A stretch of DNA of 64,000 nucleotides. Origin: Roseobacter fucihabitans (GTDB taxonomy: Bacteria > Pseudomonadota > Alphaproteobacteria > Rhodobacterales > Rhodobacteraceae). Each line of letters begins with the position of its first letter. Within the stretch, counting starts at the first letter, position 1. Below are positions 53,614 through 63,729 of the stretch, in pieces. The notes below the pieces were generated by a model. That model did not search any database. It was not told the origin of the DNA and was given only the letters and a program-made list of their open reading frames with translations. A program made the position numbers and the translations under genes. The stretch covers positions 1 to 64,000 of the forward strand of contig NZ_CP143424.1 in assembly GCF_014337925.2 (NCBI RefSeq). Reading direction: 5' to 3'.

Positions 53614-56600
53614 ATGCCCCGAATGCGCATTCTCACGGTCAATGAACAGGAGGCCTTCAACAAGCCACCCCCGTTCGACCATCGCGACCGGAAGAAGTTC
53701 TTCGACTTTCCAAAATCTTTGCTGGCAGTCGCCGCGACCATGCGCAATCCGGATCATCAGATCAGTTTTCTGGTAAGCTGCGGATATTTTCGTGCGACAC
53801 GACGGCTCTATGCGCCTGCGGATTTCGTGGATCGCGATGTTGCGTATGTGGCTAGCCAGCTTGACCATTCGGTTCCATCAGGCTTCCATTATCCGGATCG
53901 CACTCGGCAGCGCCATCAGCAGACCATTCTGGATTTTTATGGCTTCACACCTTTTGATCTGAGCGCCAGCGCTGCCTTGGCCACCGAGATCGCGACAATG
54001 GCGCGAATGCATTTGAAACCGCGTCTGATCTTCGACCGCTGCGTGGATTTTCTGATCCAGCGGCGCGTGCAGGTGCCATCCGCCCATCGGTTGAATGATT
54101 TGATCCGTGCCAGTCTGCACGAGCGCAAGGCAGAGCTGATTGCATTGATGGACAGTCAACTGCCTGCCGAGACGCGGAACCTTCTTGATGACTTGTTCAC
54201 GTCACCGGATGCTCAGAACGGCTACCGTCTAACGCTGCTCAAGCGATTGTCACAATCGACGAGCCCCTCAAGGATCAAGGAAGCCGTCGCTGATTTTGCA
54301 ATATTGTCGGAGCTGCATCACCAGTTGGGCGACATTCTTGTACAACTCGATCTTGGCACCGCAGGCATTCGGTATTTTGCGGGTGGTGTGCTGCGATCAG
54401 AGATTTTCCAGATGCGGCGCCGGGATCAAAATGATCGATACATTCATGCCGCCGCCTTTGTTGCCCACCAATTCTACCGCTGTCAGGACAACATGGTTGA
54501 TCTGTGGCTCAGCGTCATGGCGTCCTTCAAAACCGCTGCGGCCCGGGACTATCAGGAAACGCTCGTACAGGAGCGTCAGAACCAGCAACGGCAGATCGAA
54601 ATCGTCGTCAATGGTTTGGAGGTTTCCGTCTTTGGTGTTCTCCGCGATATTCAGAGCGTCATGTCAGCGGCCAATCTGTCAGACGCAGAAAAGGTCACCG
54701 CCACAGTGGCCCTTCTCAGTCAGGGGCAGCCGGAAGATTTTGACCGACTGAAGGATGATTTTGCAGCGACCGCCAGTGATGCCGGTTGGCATGATATTCT
54801 GGAGGCCCGGTCATTGAGGCTGCAAAATCGCCTCAGTCCACTGCTGCGGGCGCTCAACTTCATGCCCAACAAGCGTGCCGCTGCGCTTTTGGATGCGATT
54901 GATCACTTCAAGGCAGATGGGGATTTATCAGCTAGCCACGCGCCGATGGACTTCCTTGATGTGGGACAAAGGGCAGTGCTTGTGCGGGGCGATGGCACCT
55001 TCCGGGTGTCGCTTTACAAGGTATTTCTATTTCACGCCGTCACTACGGCCATCAAATCCGGCGACCTCAACGTGGAACAGTCCTACAAATATCGACCCAT
55101 GGATGCTTACTTGATCGATAAAGATCGTTGGCAGTACGAAAAGGGCCATTTGTTGGAGCGGGCAGGTTTGACGGAATTCACTGATCCTGCCTCCGTACTG
55201 GCTACGCTGAATTCCGCGCTCACCTCCCAGTACCAGGCAACGAATGGTCGTGCCGCCAACAATCCCCACCTGAAGCTGCGCAAGGATGGGACGTTCCACA
55301 TTGGCACACCGGCCATCGATGCCCGTGAGCCCGACCCACTGGGCGATCTCTTTCCTCAGCGGCACGATGTGCCGCTCGCGCAGGTTTTGGAAACCGTCAA
55401 CAATCACTGCGGAATGCTGCTTTCCTTCGAGCATTGGCAGCAGACCCATGTCCGGCAGGCGACATCCCACCCCGCCTTGCTCGCCGGGATCATGGGATTG
55501 GGCTGTGGCATCGGCGTGCGCAAGATGGCGCGGATTTCCACGAGCGTGACGGAAAGCGAGTTGGATCATACGGTGAACTGGCGCTTCTCGCTTGAGAACA
55601 TCAGAGCCGCCAATGACGCCGTAGTTAAGGCCATGGGCGCGATGGAGCTGCCCAATCTGTACCGTCAGACGCAGGATCAGCTCCATACTGCTAGCGATGG
55701 CCAGAAATTCGAGGTGCGCGGCGATAGTCTGCACGCCAGCCGGTCGTTCAAGTACTTCGGGCAGGGACAAGGCGTCAGCGCCTATACCTTCGTCGATGAG
55801 CGTAATTTCCTGTGGCATTCCCTGATGATCAGCGCGGCGGATCGCGAAAGCGCCTATGTGATCGACGGCCTCATGTGCAACGATGTCGTTAAAGCGACAT
55901 CCATTCCACCGACACCCACGGTTACACCGAGGCTGTCTTTGGCCTGACCCATCTGCTGGGCTTTTCCTTTGCTCCACGCATTAAGGGGGTTGGCAAGCAG
56001 ACACTCTATATCTTCAAGCCGAAAAATCAGGCCGATGATGACTGGGCCATCCGCCCTGACAAGACCATCAATGAAGCCATCATTCGCGAAAACTGGGATG
56101 ACCTGCTGCGCCTGATGGCCACCATCAAGCTGAAGGAAAACACCGCCTCGGACATCTTCCGGCGGCTGAATTCTTATTCCCGCCAGCACGCGCTTTATCA
56201 AGCCATGAAGGCCTTCGGGCAGATCATCAAATCCCTGTTCATCCTGCGCTACATCGACGATCTCACCCTGCGGCAGGCCATCGAGCGTCAGCTCAACAAG
56301 GTCGTGCTGGCCAACCGTTTCACCCGTGCCGTGGCCGTCGGCAACCCGCGTGAGTTCACCCAAGTGAAAAAGGAAGAACAGGAAGTTGCAGAGGCCTGCA
56401 ACCGCCTGATCAAAAACAGCATCATCTGTTGGAATTATCTTTACCTGACCAGACAGGTTGAAAAGGCTCCAGACACCGAGACCAGAAAAAACCTACTACG
56501 CTTGATCGCCTCCCATTCGCCCATGTCATGGGCACATATCAACATGCTCGGCGAGTACGACTTCTCCGAGGAAAAGCTCCGCGATACCCTTGGCATCCTG

Positions 56601-56621
56601 CCCCCGAAAAAGGCAGCATAA
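53614..56621 (+). pseudogene. tnpA: Tn3-family transposase with one frameshift
   Basis: The first frame (53614-55947, 777 residues) starts MPRMRILTVNEQEAFNKPPP (DUF4158-type N-terminus) and runs into the DDE core, including RDSLH-type and DGLMCNDVV motifs. At the GTTAAAGCGAC near 55889-55899 the frame must shift. The other frame continues as SDIHSTDTHGYTEAVFGLTH, RIKGVGKQTLYIFKPKNQAD and LNKVVLANRFTRAVAVGNPR to SPMSWAHINMLGEYDFSEEK. Together about 1000 residues, the normal Tn3 TnpA length. A single A missing from the AAA run would explain it. The DDE residues are split across the shift, so the product is probably inactive unless slippage restores it. Confidence 0.88.
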
Positions 56622-56726
56622 ACAGAGCAGCAAAACGGGTGGGGCGAAAACACGAAAAACGCCATCAGACCAACATCATGGCGTGAACGCTATGTCGCAT
56701 TACGTACCTTTGTTGGGAGGAACCCG

Positions 56727-57696
56727 TTTTCGGCGCGGTTCCGGCGACTTAGCCGCGCCTTATGATCTGCCAGAAATGTTCTCCCTGGGCATGCTTCACC
56801 TTTTCTCCTGCCGCCGATCTCTGTCCTGATCGTGCCACGCCCGAATTGATGGAGCTGGCGGCGAGGCTCGGCGCCAAACTGTCCTACCGAGAGGCTTCGG
56901 AGATTCTGTCGACCTTCTTACCAGGGCACTTGTCTCGCAAATTCACCACCCTTCGGCATCGCACGCTTTCAGTCGGAAAGCGCATCGGAGACGCTGAACG
57001 CAGCCGACGCTGGCACGAATTTCTGGTTAAGGAAGAACGCACGCAGTTGGAGTTGCAACTGGACAACGATCCCGCGCGCGAATTCGTCTTCAACATAGAC
57101 ACTGCGCATATCCCATTGGTCAAGCATGGAAGCGGGCGAACGCCCGAAGCCGTTGTTGGCCATTGCGGCCGTGGCGGTCCGGAGACAATCCCGGCCCGCT
57201 CTTTGCATTTGAGGGAACCCAGTCGGCTGAACTAGATGCGGCCGCTTCACTGGCTTTGATGGATCAGGGTTATGCCGAAAGGGGCGACATCACGGTGATC
57301 TCGGATGGCGAAGAATGCCTCAAACAGCTAGCAGCCATGTTGCCACAACCGGCAACTCACATCCTCAACTGGGTTTATATTTCCATGAAACTTCAGCCCC
57401 TTGTCCAGATGGCTCTGACAGCGCCCGAGGGTCATGGGCTGTTCGAGCAAGATATTGACCGTATCAAGTGGAGACTTTTGAACGGGCAGCCGAAGCGTGC
57501 CTTGGATTTGGCGACCGCGGTTCGCTCAAAATTCTTCTCTGAGATAGGGCACTGTTTTTGGGCGCGGCGCGCAAACAAGCTTTTGCAAAAGCTCACCACT
57601 TATATCGGCCGAAATAGCGACTCAGTCATCAACTATGCCGAGCGCCATCGCGCCGGACACAGGACTGCTTCTGATAAACGCGCCAATACAAAATAT
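56727..57696 (+). pseudogene. ISKra4-family transposase, C-terminal part (decayed)
   Basis: The gene resumes as VFGAVPAT, a stop, then PRLMICQKCSPWACFTFSPA, TPELMELAARLGAKLSYREA and FNIDTAHIPLVKHG. A frameshift near 57180 leads to NPGPLFAFEGTQSAELDAAA, DITVISDGEECLKQL, and THILNWVYISMKLQPLVQMA. It is cut near 57696 by an IS3-family scrap. The stop and shift show decay apart from the Tn3 insertion. Confidence 0.75.
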
Positions 57697-57800
57697 GGAC
57701 CTGTCCCGCTTTCGTACCGCTCCCGATGCTCGTTTAAGCCACCTTCCGTTCGAAAGCGACTGGGCTTTTCCAACCCAGTGCTGAATGGCGGCGGCGCGGA
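57697..57800 (-). pseudogene. IS3-family OrfB C-terminal scrap
   Basis: The minus strand encodes EYINGFYNPRRRHSALGWKS then PVAFERKVA and a stop, close to but not identical with the tail of the intact IS3 copies (there HSSLGGKSPLAFERKAA). An end-like sequence follows to about 57697. It is the terminal piece of a relative of those elements. Confidence 0.75.
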
Positions 57801-57829
57801 TTATAGAACCCGTTTATGTATTCGGGTGC

Positions 57830-58943
57830 GCGCTACCTTGAAGTGCGACTCCTTTTAGAAAACAATGGGTTATCTAATGAGGAGTCTATCGCATGGGAGC
57901 GGTTTATACGCAACTTAGCATGCAAGAACGTCGTAGAATTGAAGACTGGTGGCATGCGAAAGTGCCTGTCGCCGAGATGGCACGCGTGTTGAAGCGTCAC
58001 AAGTCCACGATTTTTCGAGAGATCAAACGCAATTTCTGGGCTGATGATGCCTTTTCCAAGAAGTATGCTGGATACTTTGGAATGGCGGCGCACCAGTTCA
58101 CGCAGCGGCGGCGCTCAACACAGCGCAAGCTGATCCGATATCCTGACTTGTGCAACCGAGTTATAGAACACCTCAAGAACGGTTGGACGCCTGAGCAAAT
58201 CGGCAATCGGATGATCTTTGACGGGGTCAAACAACGTGTCTGCCAGGAGACGATCTACCGCCATATTTATTCCAAAGAAGGCATGGCGCAGGAACTGTGG
58301 TGGTATCTGCCCTTGCATAGAAAGAACCGTACACCACGTCGTGCGCGCAAGCGTCGGAAGGCCAATTTCGACCGCGAAGTCAGCATACTTTTTCGCCCGG
58401 ATGATGTCGCCCACCGCCGCGAGTTTGGGCATTGGGAAGGTGATTTGATGCTGTTTGAACAGAAGCGGGGCCAGACAAACGTGATCTCGCTGGTCGAGCG
58501 TGTCAGTCGGTTCACGGTGACCCTGAAGAACCCCAGTAAGCGCACAAAGCCTGTTATGGGGAAGATCATGAAAGCGATCAAAGATCTGCCTTATGTCGCG
58601 CGCAGATCCATCACGTTTGATCGCGGAAGTGAATTTATCAGCTGGCCGCATTTGCAGGCTAAGACTGGGACCCAAACATGGTTTTGCGATCCCTCCTCTC
58701 CGTGGCAAAAAGGAACGGTTGAGAACACTAACCGAAGGGCCCGCAGATGGCTGCCCCGCAAGCGTGATATCCGGCAACTCACGGATCACGACATCAAGGA
58801 AATCAGCGACCGGCTCAACAATACGACACGCAAATGTCTCGGATGAAAGACGCCAGCAGAAGCCTTCAAAGAAAACATGTTGAAGGAAATGGGCCAATCA
58901 CCTTACCCTCAAACCCAATAGGTGTCGCGCTTCAGGTATCGCT
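57830..58943 (+). mobile_element. IS30-family insertion sequence
   Basis: About 1.1 kb. The left end GCGCTACCTTGAAGTGCGAC and the reverse complement of the right end AGCGATACCTGAAGCGCGAC are imperfect inverted repeats. It encodes one transposase with a premature stop near its end. Confidence 0.75.
57893..58846 (+). CDS. IS30-family transposase, truncated by a nonsense codon
   Basis: A 317-residue DDE transposase. The N-terminal helix-turn-helix has VAEMARVLKRHKSTIFREIK, then NGWTPEQIGNRMIF. The catalytic motifs are GHWEGDLMLF (Asp), ITFDRGSEF (Asp) and SPWQKGTVENTNRRARRWLP (Glu). It stops at CLG-TGA; in relatives a Trp codon (TGG) stands here, followed by KTPAEAFKENMLKEMG, which is still readable downstream in frame. 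About 20 C-terminal residues are therefore lost; activity is uncertain. Confidence 0.88.
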   Translation: MGAVYTQLSMQERRRIEDWWHAKVPVAEMARVLKRHKSTIFREIKRNFWADDAFSKKYAGYFGMAAHQFTQRRRSTQRKLIRYPDLCNRVIEHLKNGWTPEQIGNRMIFDGVKQRVCQETIYRHIYSKEGMAQELWWYLPLHRKNRTPRRARKRRKANFDREVSILFRPDDVAHRREFGHWEGDLMLFEQKRGQTNVISLVERVSRFTVTLKNPSKRTKPVMGKIMKAIKDLPYVARRSITFDRGSEFISWPHLQAKTGTQTWFCDPSSPWQKGTVENTNRRARRWLPRKRDIRQLTDHDIKEISDRLNNTTRKCLG

Positions 58944-59453
58944 CACAGCGATGCTGAACGGAAATCTTTCGGAGCGCACCCGATATACCCCGCCTGAGAC
59001 TGACAGATCACCCTACGTGGCAAGTTTGCTAAACCCAACGCCACCACTGCTCAAAGAGGCATAACTCCAGGGTTTTGAACGGTCTCTTTGGCGTACGTAC
59101 TGCGCGAGGGCACTGTAGAAATAGGCGCTCAAGTACGCTTGGCAGTTGGTTCGCCGACTGATACAAAGGAACCAGCGGCGGGATTATGACACTATTGCCA
59201 AAAGATGGCCTCATCCGGTCAAAAAATGTCCAGCAGAGTGTGAACTCACCGAGATCAAATGATTCCAAGTCATAACAACATAATACGATAAAATCGTATT
59301 AGAATTTCATGGCTTCACGATGATTACCTAAATGCCTATAAAATATGAAATAAAATGCAATTTTTCGTTATTATGAAACCGGGTATATGTTGATCTTACA
59401 ATAAACCAATATTCCGCTTATGGATCGCGAACTCGAAATTCCGTGAGGTTGAC
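58944..59453. other. Intergenic stretch between IS30 and a glycosyltransferase
   Basis: About 510 bases with no recognised gene. The last 150 bases are AT-rich and probably hold the promoter of the GT4 gene. Confidence 0.4.
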
Positions 59454-60776
59454 ATGTCCCAATCATCGTCTGCTATCTTTCCCCATCTAAGTTCTAAGCC
59501 TAAGGTTCTTGTCATCGCGGAGGCGGCAAATCCTGAATGGGTCAGCGTTCCACTTGTAGGATGGTCATTAGCGAATGCGCTGCGAGAAGTAGCGGATGTT
59601 CATTTGGTTACCCAAATACGTAACAGGGATGCGATCCTACGCACAGGCCTCATCGAAGGCAAAGATTTCACAGCCATCAATTCCGAAGCCGTTACCCGGC
59701 CCATGTATCAACTTGGGCAAATTCTAAGCATGGGGAAAGGCAAGGGCTGGACCATGCGCACAGCGATTGCCGCAATCGCCTATCCTTATTTCGAGCGCTT
59801 AGTATGGCAAAAATTCGGAGCCGCGATCAAGGCAGGGGATTATGATATAGTGCATCGGATTACTCCCTTGAGCCCCACAATGAACAGCCCAATAGCGCGC
59901 CGGGTAACAGCAGCGGGTGTACCCTTCATGATGGGTCCGTTGAATGGTGGGGTCCCTTGGCCCAAGGGGTTCGATTCCGAACGACGTCGCGAACGCGAAT
60001 GGTTGTCTTATGTTCGAGGTGCTTACAAGCTGATGCCTGGACGGAACAATACACTCAAAGCAGCTTCGGCTATTCTTACCGGATCTCACTATACCGCTAG
60101 CGAGATTCCAATCCAGTATAAAGAGAAATGCTTCTACTTGCCCGAAAATGCCATCGACCCGACGCGCTTCAATCTAATCGCGAAACAAGATTTGGAGGGT
60201 CCCTTGCACGCCTGCTTTATTGGCCGTTTGGTGCCTTATAAGGGCCCTGATATGTTACTGGAAGCTGCTGCCGGATTAATACAATCGGGAAAACTAACTT
60301 TGGACATTATCGGTGATGGCCCAATGATACAAACTCTACGTGACCAGATCGTCAAACTCAGTCTTCAGAAATCGGTGACCTTGCATGGGTGGCAGGGGCA
60401 CGAAGAAGTACAATCCATTGCCGTACAGTCAAATTTACTGACGTTTCCATCGATACGCGAATTTGGTGGCGGTGTCGTGCTTGAGGCTATGGCTCTGGGC
60501 GTGGTACCAGTGATCGTGGATTATGCAGGTCCCGGAGAGTTAGTGGATGATGAAGTCGGCTATAAAATTCCTATTGGATCGCGTGCCCAAATCATTGCTG
60601 CATATCGATCCTGTCTAGAGGACATCGTTACAGATCCATCCGCGCTACCAAGACTATCTCAGAATGGACAAGAGCGTGTACGGAATCGATTTACATGGGC
60701 CGCCAAGGCGAGGCAGATTCGTCAAGTCTATAACTGGTTGATGAATGAGACCAAAAATAAACCAGATTTTTTTTAG
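59454..60776 (+). CDS. Glycosyltransferase family 4 (GT-B)
   Basis: A 440-residue enzyme. N-terminal domain: KVLVIAEAANPEWVSVPLVG and FMMGPLNGGVPWPKGFDSER. Donor domain: HACFIGRLVPYKGPDMLLEA, LDIIGDGPMIQTL, and FPSIREFGGGVVLEAMALGV with the E-x7-E arrangement. GTGAGG five bases before the ATG supports the start. It is isolated between IS30 and IS5/IS66 debris and AT-richer than the other glycosyltransferases, suggesting a different source. The sugar is unknown. Confidence 0.9.
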   Translation: MSQSSSAIFPHLSSKPKVLVIAEAANPEWVSVPLVGWSLANALREVADVHLVTQIRNRDAILRTGLIEGKDFTAINSEAVTRPMYQLGQILSMGKGKGWTMRTAIAAIAYPYFERLVWQKFGAAIKAGDYDIVHRITPLSPTMNSPIARRVTAAGVPFMMGPLNGGVPWPKGFDSERRREREWLSYVRGAYKLMPGRNNTLKAASAILTGSHYTASEIPIQYKEKCFYLPENAIDPTRFNLIAKQDLEGPLHACFIGRLVPYKGPDMLLEAAAGLIQSGKLTLDIIGDGPMIQTLRDQIVKLSLQKSVTLHGWQGHEEVQSIAVQSNLLTFPSIREFGGGVVLEAMALGVVPVIVDYAGPGELVDDEVGYKIPIGSRAQIIAAYRSCLEDIVTDPSALPRLSQNGQERVRNRFTWAAKARQIRQVYNWLMNETKNKPDFF

Positions 60777-60844
60777 GGTCTGTGGACATTCAGGATTCCC
60801 ATTTGCACTGATTTCTGATTCAAACTTCCAAAATGAAGGTTTGA

Positions 60845-60925
60845 ATGATCGAGCAACGGTTTGTGGTGTCGGATATTTTGTGGGCGCGGCTTGAGCTGTA
60901 TTTCCTAGGGAAAGCCAGTGACAGT
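60845..60925 (+). pseudogene. IS5-family transposase N-terminal scrap
   Basis: MIEQRFVVSDILWARLELYF then LGKASDS is the start of an IS5-type OrfA, cut at 60926 by an IS66 end (GTAAGCGGCGGCTG). Confidence 0.65.
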
Positions 60926-61800
60926 GTAAGCGGCGGCTGGAGGGTACCGTGATTTCAGGTTGACGGGTTGAAGTTCCAGGGGAGCAGGTCGTCGATGCGG
61001 TTTTTGGGATGGCCTGCGGCGATGGCTTCCAGCGTAGATTTCAGGTAGGCGAAGGGCTCCACGCCGTTGATCTTGCAAGTCTCGATCAAGGAAGCGATAC
61101 GGCTCCAGGCTTTGCCGCCTTCGTCGTGGCCGGGCACAGCGCGTTTTTGCGATTGAGGGCAATCGGGCGAATTAGGTTTTCGACTTTGTTGCTGTCGATC
61201 TCGACGCGGCCGTCGGTCAGGAAGGTCTGCAACCCGTTCCAGTGGTTATGTATATATGCCAGTTTTTCGCCGAGGCGTGACCTGGCGGAGATGCGCAGGC
61301 GTTGCGCCTGAAGCCATTGCCCAAATGCGGCGACCCGCGGGGCGGATCGCGCCTGGCGGGCGGACAGGCGTTGGCCGGAAGATGTGCCGCGGATATCTTT
61401 TTCAACGGCGTGGATCTCGGCGATCTGCCGCAAGCCTTCGGCGGCGATCTCGGAGCCGTCGCGATCAAAGATTTCCTTCAGTTTGCGCCGCGCGTGCGCC
61501 CAGCAATAGGCCACGGTGATGAGCTCACCGCCTGTGCGCGACGGTTTGGTCAGCCGATTGTAACCAGTGTAACCGTCGATCTGGAGCGTTCCATCAAAGC
61601 CGGTCAGGAACTTCTCCGCGTTTTCGCCACGGCGATCCGGAGCATGGAAACAGACGACGCCGGGCGGATCGTCGCCACCCCAACTTCGATCATCGCGGGC
61701 CAGAGCCCAGAGATAGCCGGTTTTTGTGCGCCCGCGTCCGGGGTCCAGCACTGGTGCTGTCGTTTCATCTATTAGCGCCGTCAATCCCGACAGACGAAAG
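60926..61800 (-). pseudogene. IS66-family transposase (TnpC), C-terminal part with frameshift
   Basis: The minus strand encodes DETTAPVLDPGRGRTKTGYL, LQIDGYTGYNRLTKP, VAYCWAHARRKLKEIFDRDG, VEIDSNKVENLIRPIALNRK, then shifts frame near 61140 into GHDEGGKAWSRIASLIETCK and NRIDDLLPWNFNPS. These are the DDE and C-terminal parts of IS66 TnpC. The 5' half is missing beyond about 61800. The IS66 end GTAAGCGG is at 60926. Confidence 0.85.
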
Positions 61801-61947
61801 GACCGAGAGCTTATCCTCATCATTCCATCGCCGCCGTCGCTCAACACCTAGAACCTCGCCCCGCATGACACCCTCCGCATAAGACACGTCACTAACGACG
61901 TCGCTATGCACGTGTCTTAAATCATCACGCGGAAATCAGGCAGGCGG

Positions 61948-62032
61948 TGCCAATCGGGCGGTTACGCGGCAGCTCGCCAAGGTCAGCCTACTGATCATTG
62001 ATGAGCTGGGCTTTGTGCCGCTCAGTGAAGGA
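61948..62032 (+). pseudogene. IS21 helper ATPase (IstB) scrap
   Basis: The plus strand reads ANRAVTRQLAKVSLLIIDEL then GFVPLSEG, the Walker B region of IS21 IstB. It ends where the IS200 left hairpin begins at 62033. A 10-base inverted repeat (TAAGACACGT / ACGTGTCTTA) lies upstream at 61880-61919. Confidence 0.6.
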
Positions 62033-62054
62033 CTACCGGCTGACGCCGGTAGCA

Positions 62055-62453
62055 TCATTTGGAGGAATGTAATTCCAGATACTGCGTGATGATGTCGTCG
62101 GTGACATTGCCGGAGGTGGTTGAGAAGTATCCCCGGGCCCAGAACCGCCTCCCCCAGTAGCGCTTCTTCAACTCCGGGAACTCCATCTGTATCCGTCGCG
62201 ACGAGCGGCCTTTGATGCGCTGCATGACTTTGGACAGGGAGAGCTTTGGTGGGCTCGACAGGAACATATGGACATGGTCGCGACCCAGCACGCCTTTCAC
62301 AATATGGACGCCCATTTCAGCACAGGTTTGCATGATAATCTCTCGGATACGCTCCCGCATCGGCCCTTGCAAAACCTTGTAGCGATATTTTGTGGCCCAC
62401 ACGACGTGAAACCTGTGGTAAAATCGCGTGTGAGCGGATTTCGAATAACGCAT
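62055..62453 (-). CDS. tnpA: IS200-type Y1 HUH transposase TnpA
   Basis: A 132-residue single-strand transposase. It starts MRYSKSAHTRFYHRFHVVWA with TKYRY, has the HUH motif GRDHVHMFLSSPP and a C-terminal helix with the nucleophilic tyrosine (DIITQYLELH). ATG 62453 has GAGAGAAG just ahead; the frame continues upstream through the hairpin to 62501. No accessory tnpB is present. The gene is intact, so the element may be mobile. Its ribosome binding site lies in one arm of a 26-base inverted repeat (next entry). Confidence 0.93.
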   Translation of the reverse strand: MRYSKSAHTRFYHRFHVVWATKYRYKVLQGPMRERIREIIMQTCAEMGVHIVKGVLGRDHVHMFLSSPPKLSLSKVMQRIKGRSSRRIQMEFPELKKRYWGRRFWARGYFSTTSGNVTDDIITQYLELHSSK

Positions 62454-62519
62454 GATCTTCTCTCTTGAATTTTGAAACCACACCGCCTCAGCGGGTTTCA
62501 AAATTCAAGAGAGAAGATC
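62454..62519 (-). promoter_or_regulatory. 26-base perfect inverted repeat in the tnpA leader
   Basis: Arms 62454-62479 and 62494-62519 are perfectly complementary with a 14-base loop. On the transcript this hairpin ends directly at the tnpA ATG and buries the GAGAGAAG ribosome binding site. IS200 is known to hold back transposase translation with a leader hairpin, so the same control is likely. Confidence 0.75.
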
Positions 62520-62582
62520 AAAGACAGCTTCGCTGAAGCGGACCGGCTAGAAGCCGGTGGCTTAAATCCATTAGGTAGAAAG

Positions 62583-63030
62583 TCAATTCCGAGCCTTTGC
62601 GGTATTAGCCTTGCGGGTTGAACTGGCGAGCAGACCATAGTGGCGGATGCGGTGGAACCGGTCTGGCAGCACGTGGATGAGAAAGCGCCGGATGGACTCG
62701 GATGTGGAAAGGCGCATGACGCATCGGCGGTCACCGTTTTTGACGCGATAATCTTTCCATCGTAACGCGACGGTGTCGGCATTGGCGCTGACCAAGCGGC
62801 TGTTTGAGATGGCGACGCGATGGGTATATCGGCTGAGATAGGCGAGCACGGCTTCGGGTCCGCCGAAGGGTGGTTTGGCATAGACCACCCAGTCTATTGT
62901 GCGCAACGGGGCGAGATATGCGGCAAAGGCCTGCGGATCGGACAGCCCGAGCAGATCGCCGTAGAAGCTGAGTTCACCCGCACGGTGCAGAGCCAGCAAC
63001 CCCTTGCGCATTCCGGGGTGATCCGGCCAC
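62583..63030 (-). pseudogene. IS91-family transposase fragment
   Basis: The minus strand encodes MRKGLLALHRAGELSFYGDL, WVVYAKPPFGGPEAVLAYLS with RYTHRVAISN, RLVSANADTVALRWKDYRVK, and FHRIRHYGLLASSTRKANTA. The YLSRYTHRVAISN block is the IS91/ISCR tyrosine region. Both ends are missing: the N-terminal part beyond about 63030 and the tail at the IS200 side. Confidence 0.82.
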
Positions 63031-63105
63031 CTGTTCCGATAGCATCCGGCCACCCGTACCGATTTAACCCGGCCACTCAAACCGGGGCATCCGGCCACCC
63101 CTGAT
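63020..63105. repeat. Repeated ATCCGGCCACC motifs, probable IS21 left end
   Basis: ATCCGGCCACC occurs three times (near 63029, 63048 and 63088) plus one degenerate copy (CCCGGCCACT near 63069). IS21-family ends carry several short repeats for transposase binding, and the istA gene starts just downstream. Confidence 0.6.
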
Positions 63106-63180
63106 TTGGGGATTTGGCGTCTGTTTTGAGGCAGTCTTTAACTGGCTACCTTGCCGTTCTTTTGAATGGGAGGTGGCACG

Positions 63181-63729
63181 ATGCAGAGATTGTCGATGCG
63201 CAAGATACGGGAAGCCCTGCGGCTTCGAGCAGATGGATTGTCAGGGCGTCAGGTCGCGCAGAGCCTGTCGTTGGGCCGTGCGACGGTGTCGGAGTATTTC
63301 CGGCGCGCGGACGTGGCCGGGTTGGCCTGGCCATTGCCCGATGATCTGTCAGATATTGATCTGGAGCAGCGCCTGTTTCCGCATCAACCTGGCGGGTCTG
63401 CGCGGGCGATCCCTCAACCTGATTGGTCCTACGTGCATGCGGAATTGCGGCGCAAGGGGGTGACACTGGCGTTGCTGTGGGAAGAGTATCGCGGCGTCTA
63501 TCCCGATGGCTACGGATACAGCCGATACTGCGAACTCTACACTCGGTGGGAAGGACGCTTGTCGCCGGTGATGCGTCAGCGGCACCCTGCGGGCGAGCGG
63601 CTGTTTGTTGATGACGCAGGACACACTGTCGATGTCATTTGCCCTGAGACGGGCGAAGTGCGCACTGCACAGATCTTTGTCGCAACCCTTGGGGCGTCGA
63701 ACCTCACTTATGTTGAGGCGACATGGACC
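63181..63729 (+). pseudogene. istA: IS21-family transposase IstA, 5' part cut by IS66
   Basis: About 183 residues: MQRLSMRKIREALRLRADGL, GRQVAQSLSLGRATVSEYFR (helix-turn-helix), LRRKGVTLALLWEEYRGVYP, and the first catalytic Asp region GERLFVDDAGHTVDV with LGASNLTYVEATWT. GGGAGG seven bases before the ATG marks the start. The frame is interrupted at 63730 by an IS66 end, so the rest of the DDE domain is absent. Confidence 0.87.

Larger units (their letters stand above)
52866..56726. mobile_element. Tn3-family transposon inserted in an ISKra4 element
   Basis: About 3.86 kb bounded by 38-base imperfect inverted repeats. The left end reads GGGGTCTATCCCAACAAAGG; the right end, reverse complemented, reads CGGGTTCCTCCCAACAAAGG. 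It encodes a resolvase and a divergent frameshifted transposase and nothing else. The flanks AGTAT and TTTTC are not a perfect 5-base duplication. The host ISKra4 gene continues on both sides. Confidence 0.88.
62030..62565. mobile_element. IS200/IS605-family (IS200-type) element
   Basis: A single-gene element of about 0.53 kb. Subterminal perfect hairpins flank it: CTACCGGC-TGAC-GCCGGTAG at 62033-62052 and ACCGGCT-AGA-AGCCGGT at 62542-62558, as expected for single-strand transposition. It lies between IstB and IS91 scraps; exact ends are not fixed. Confidence 0.8.
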
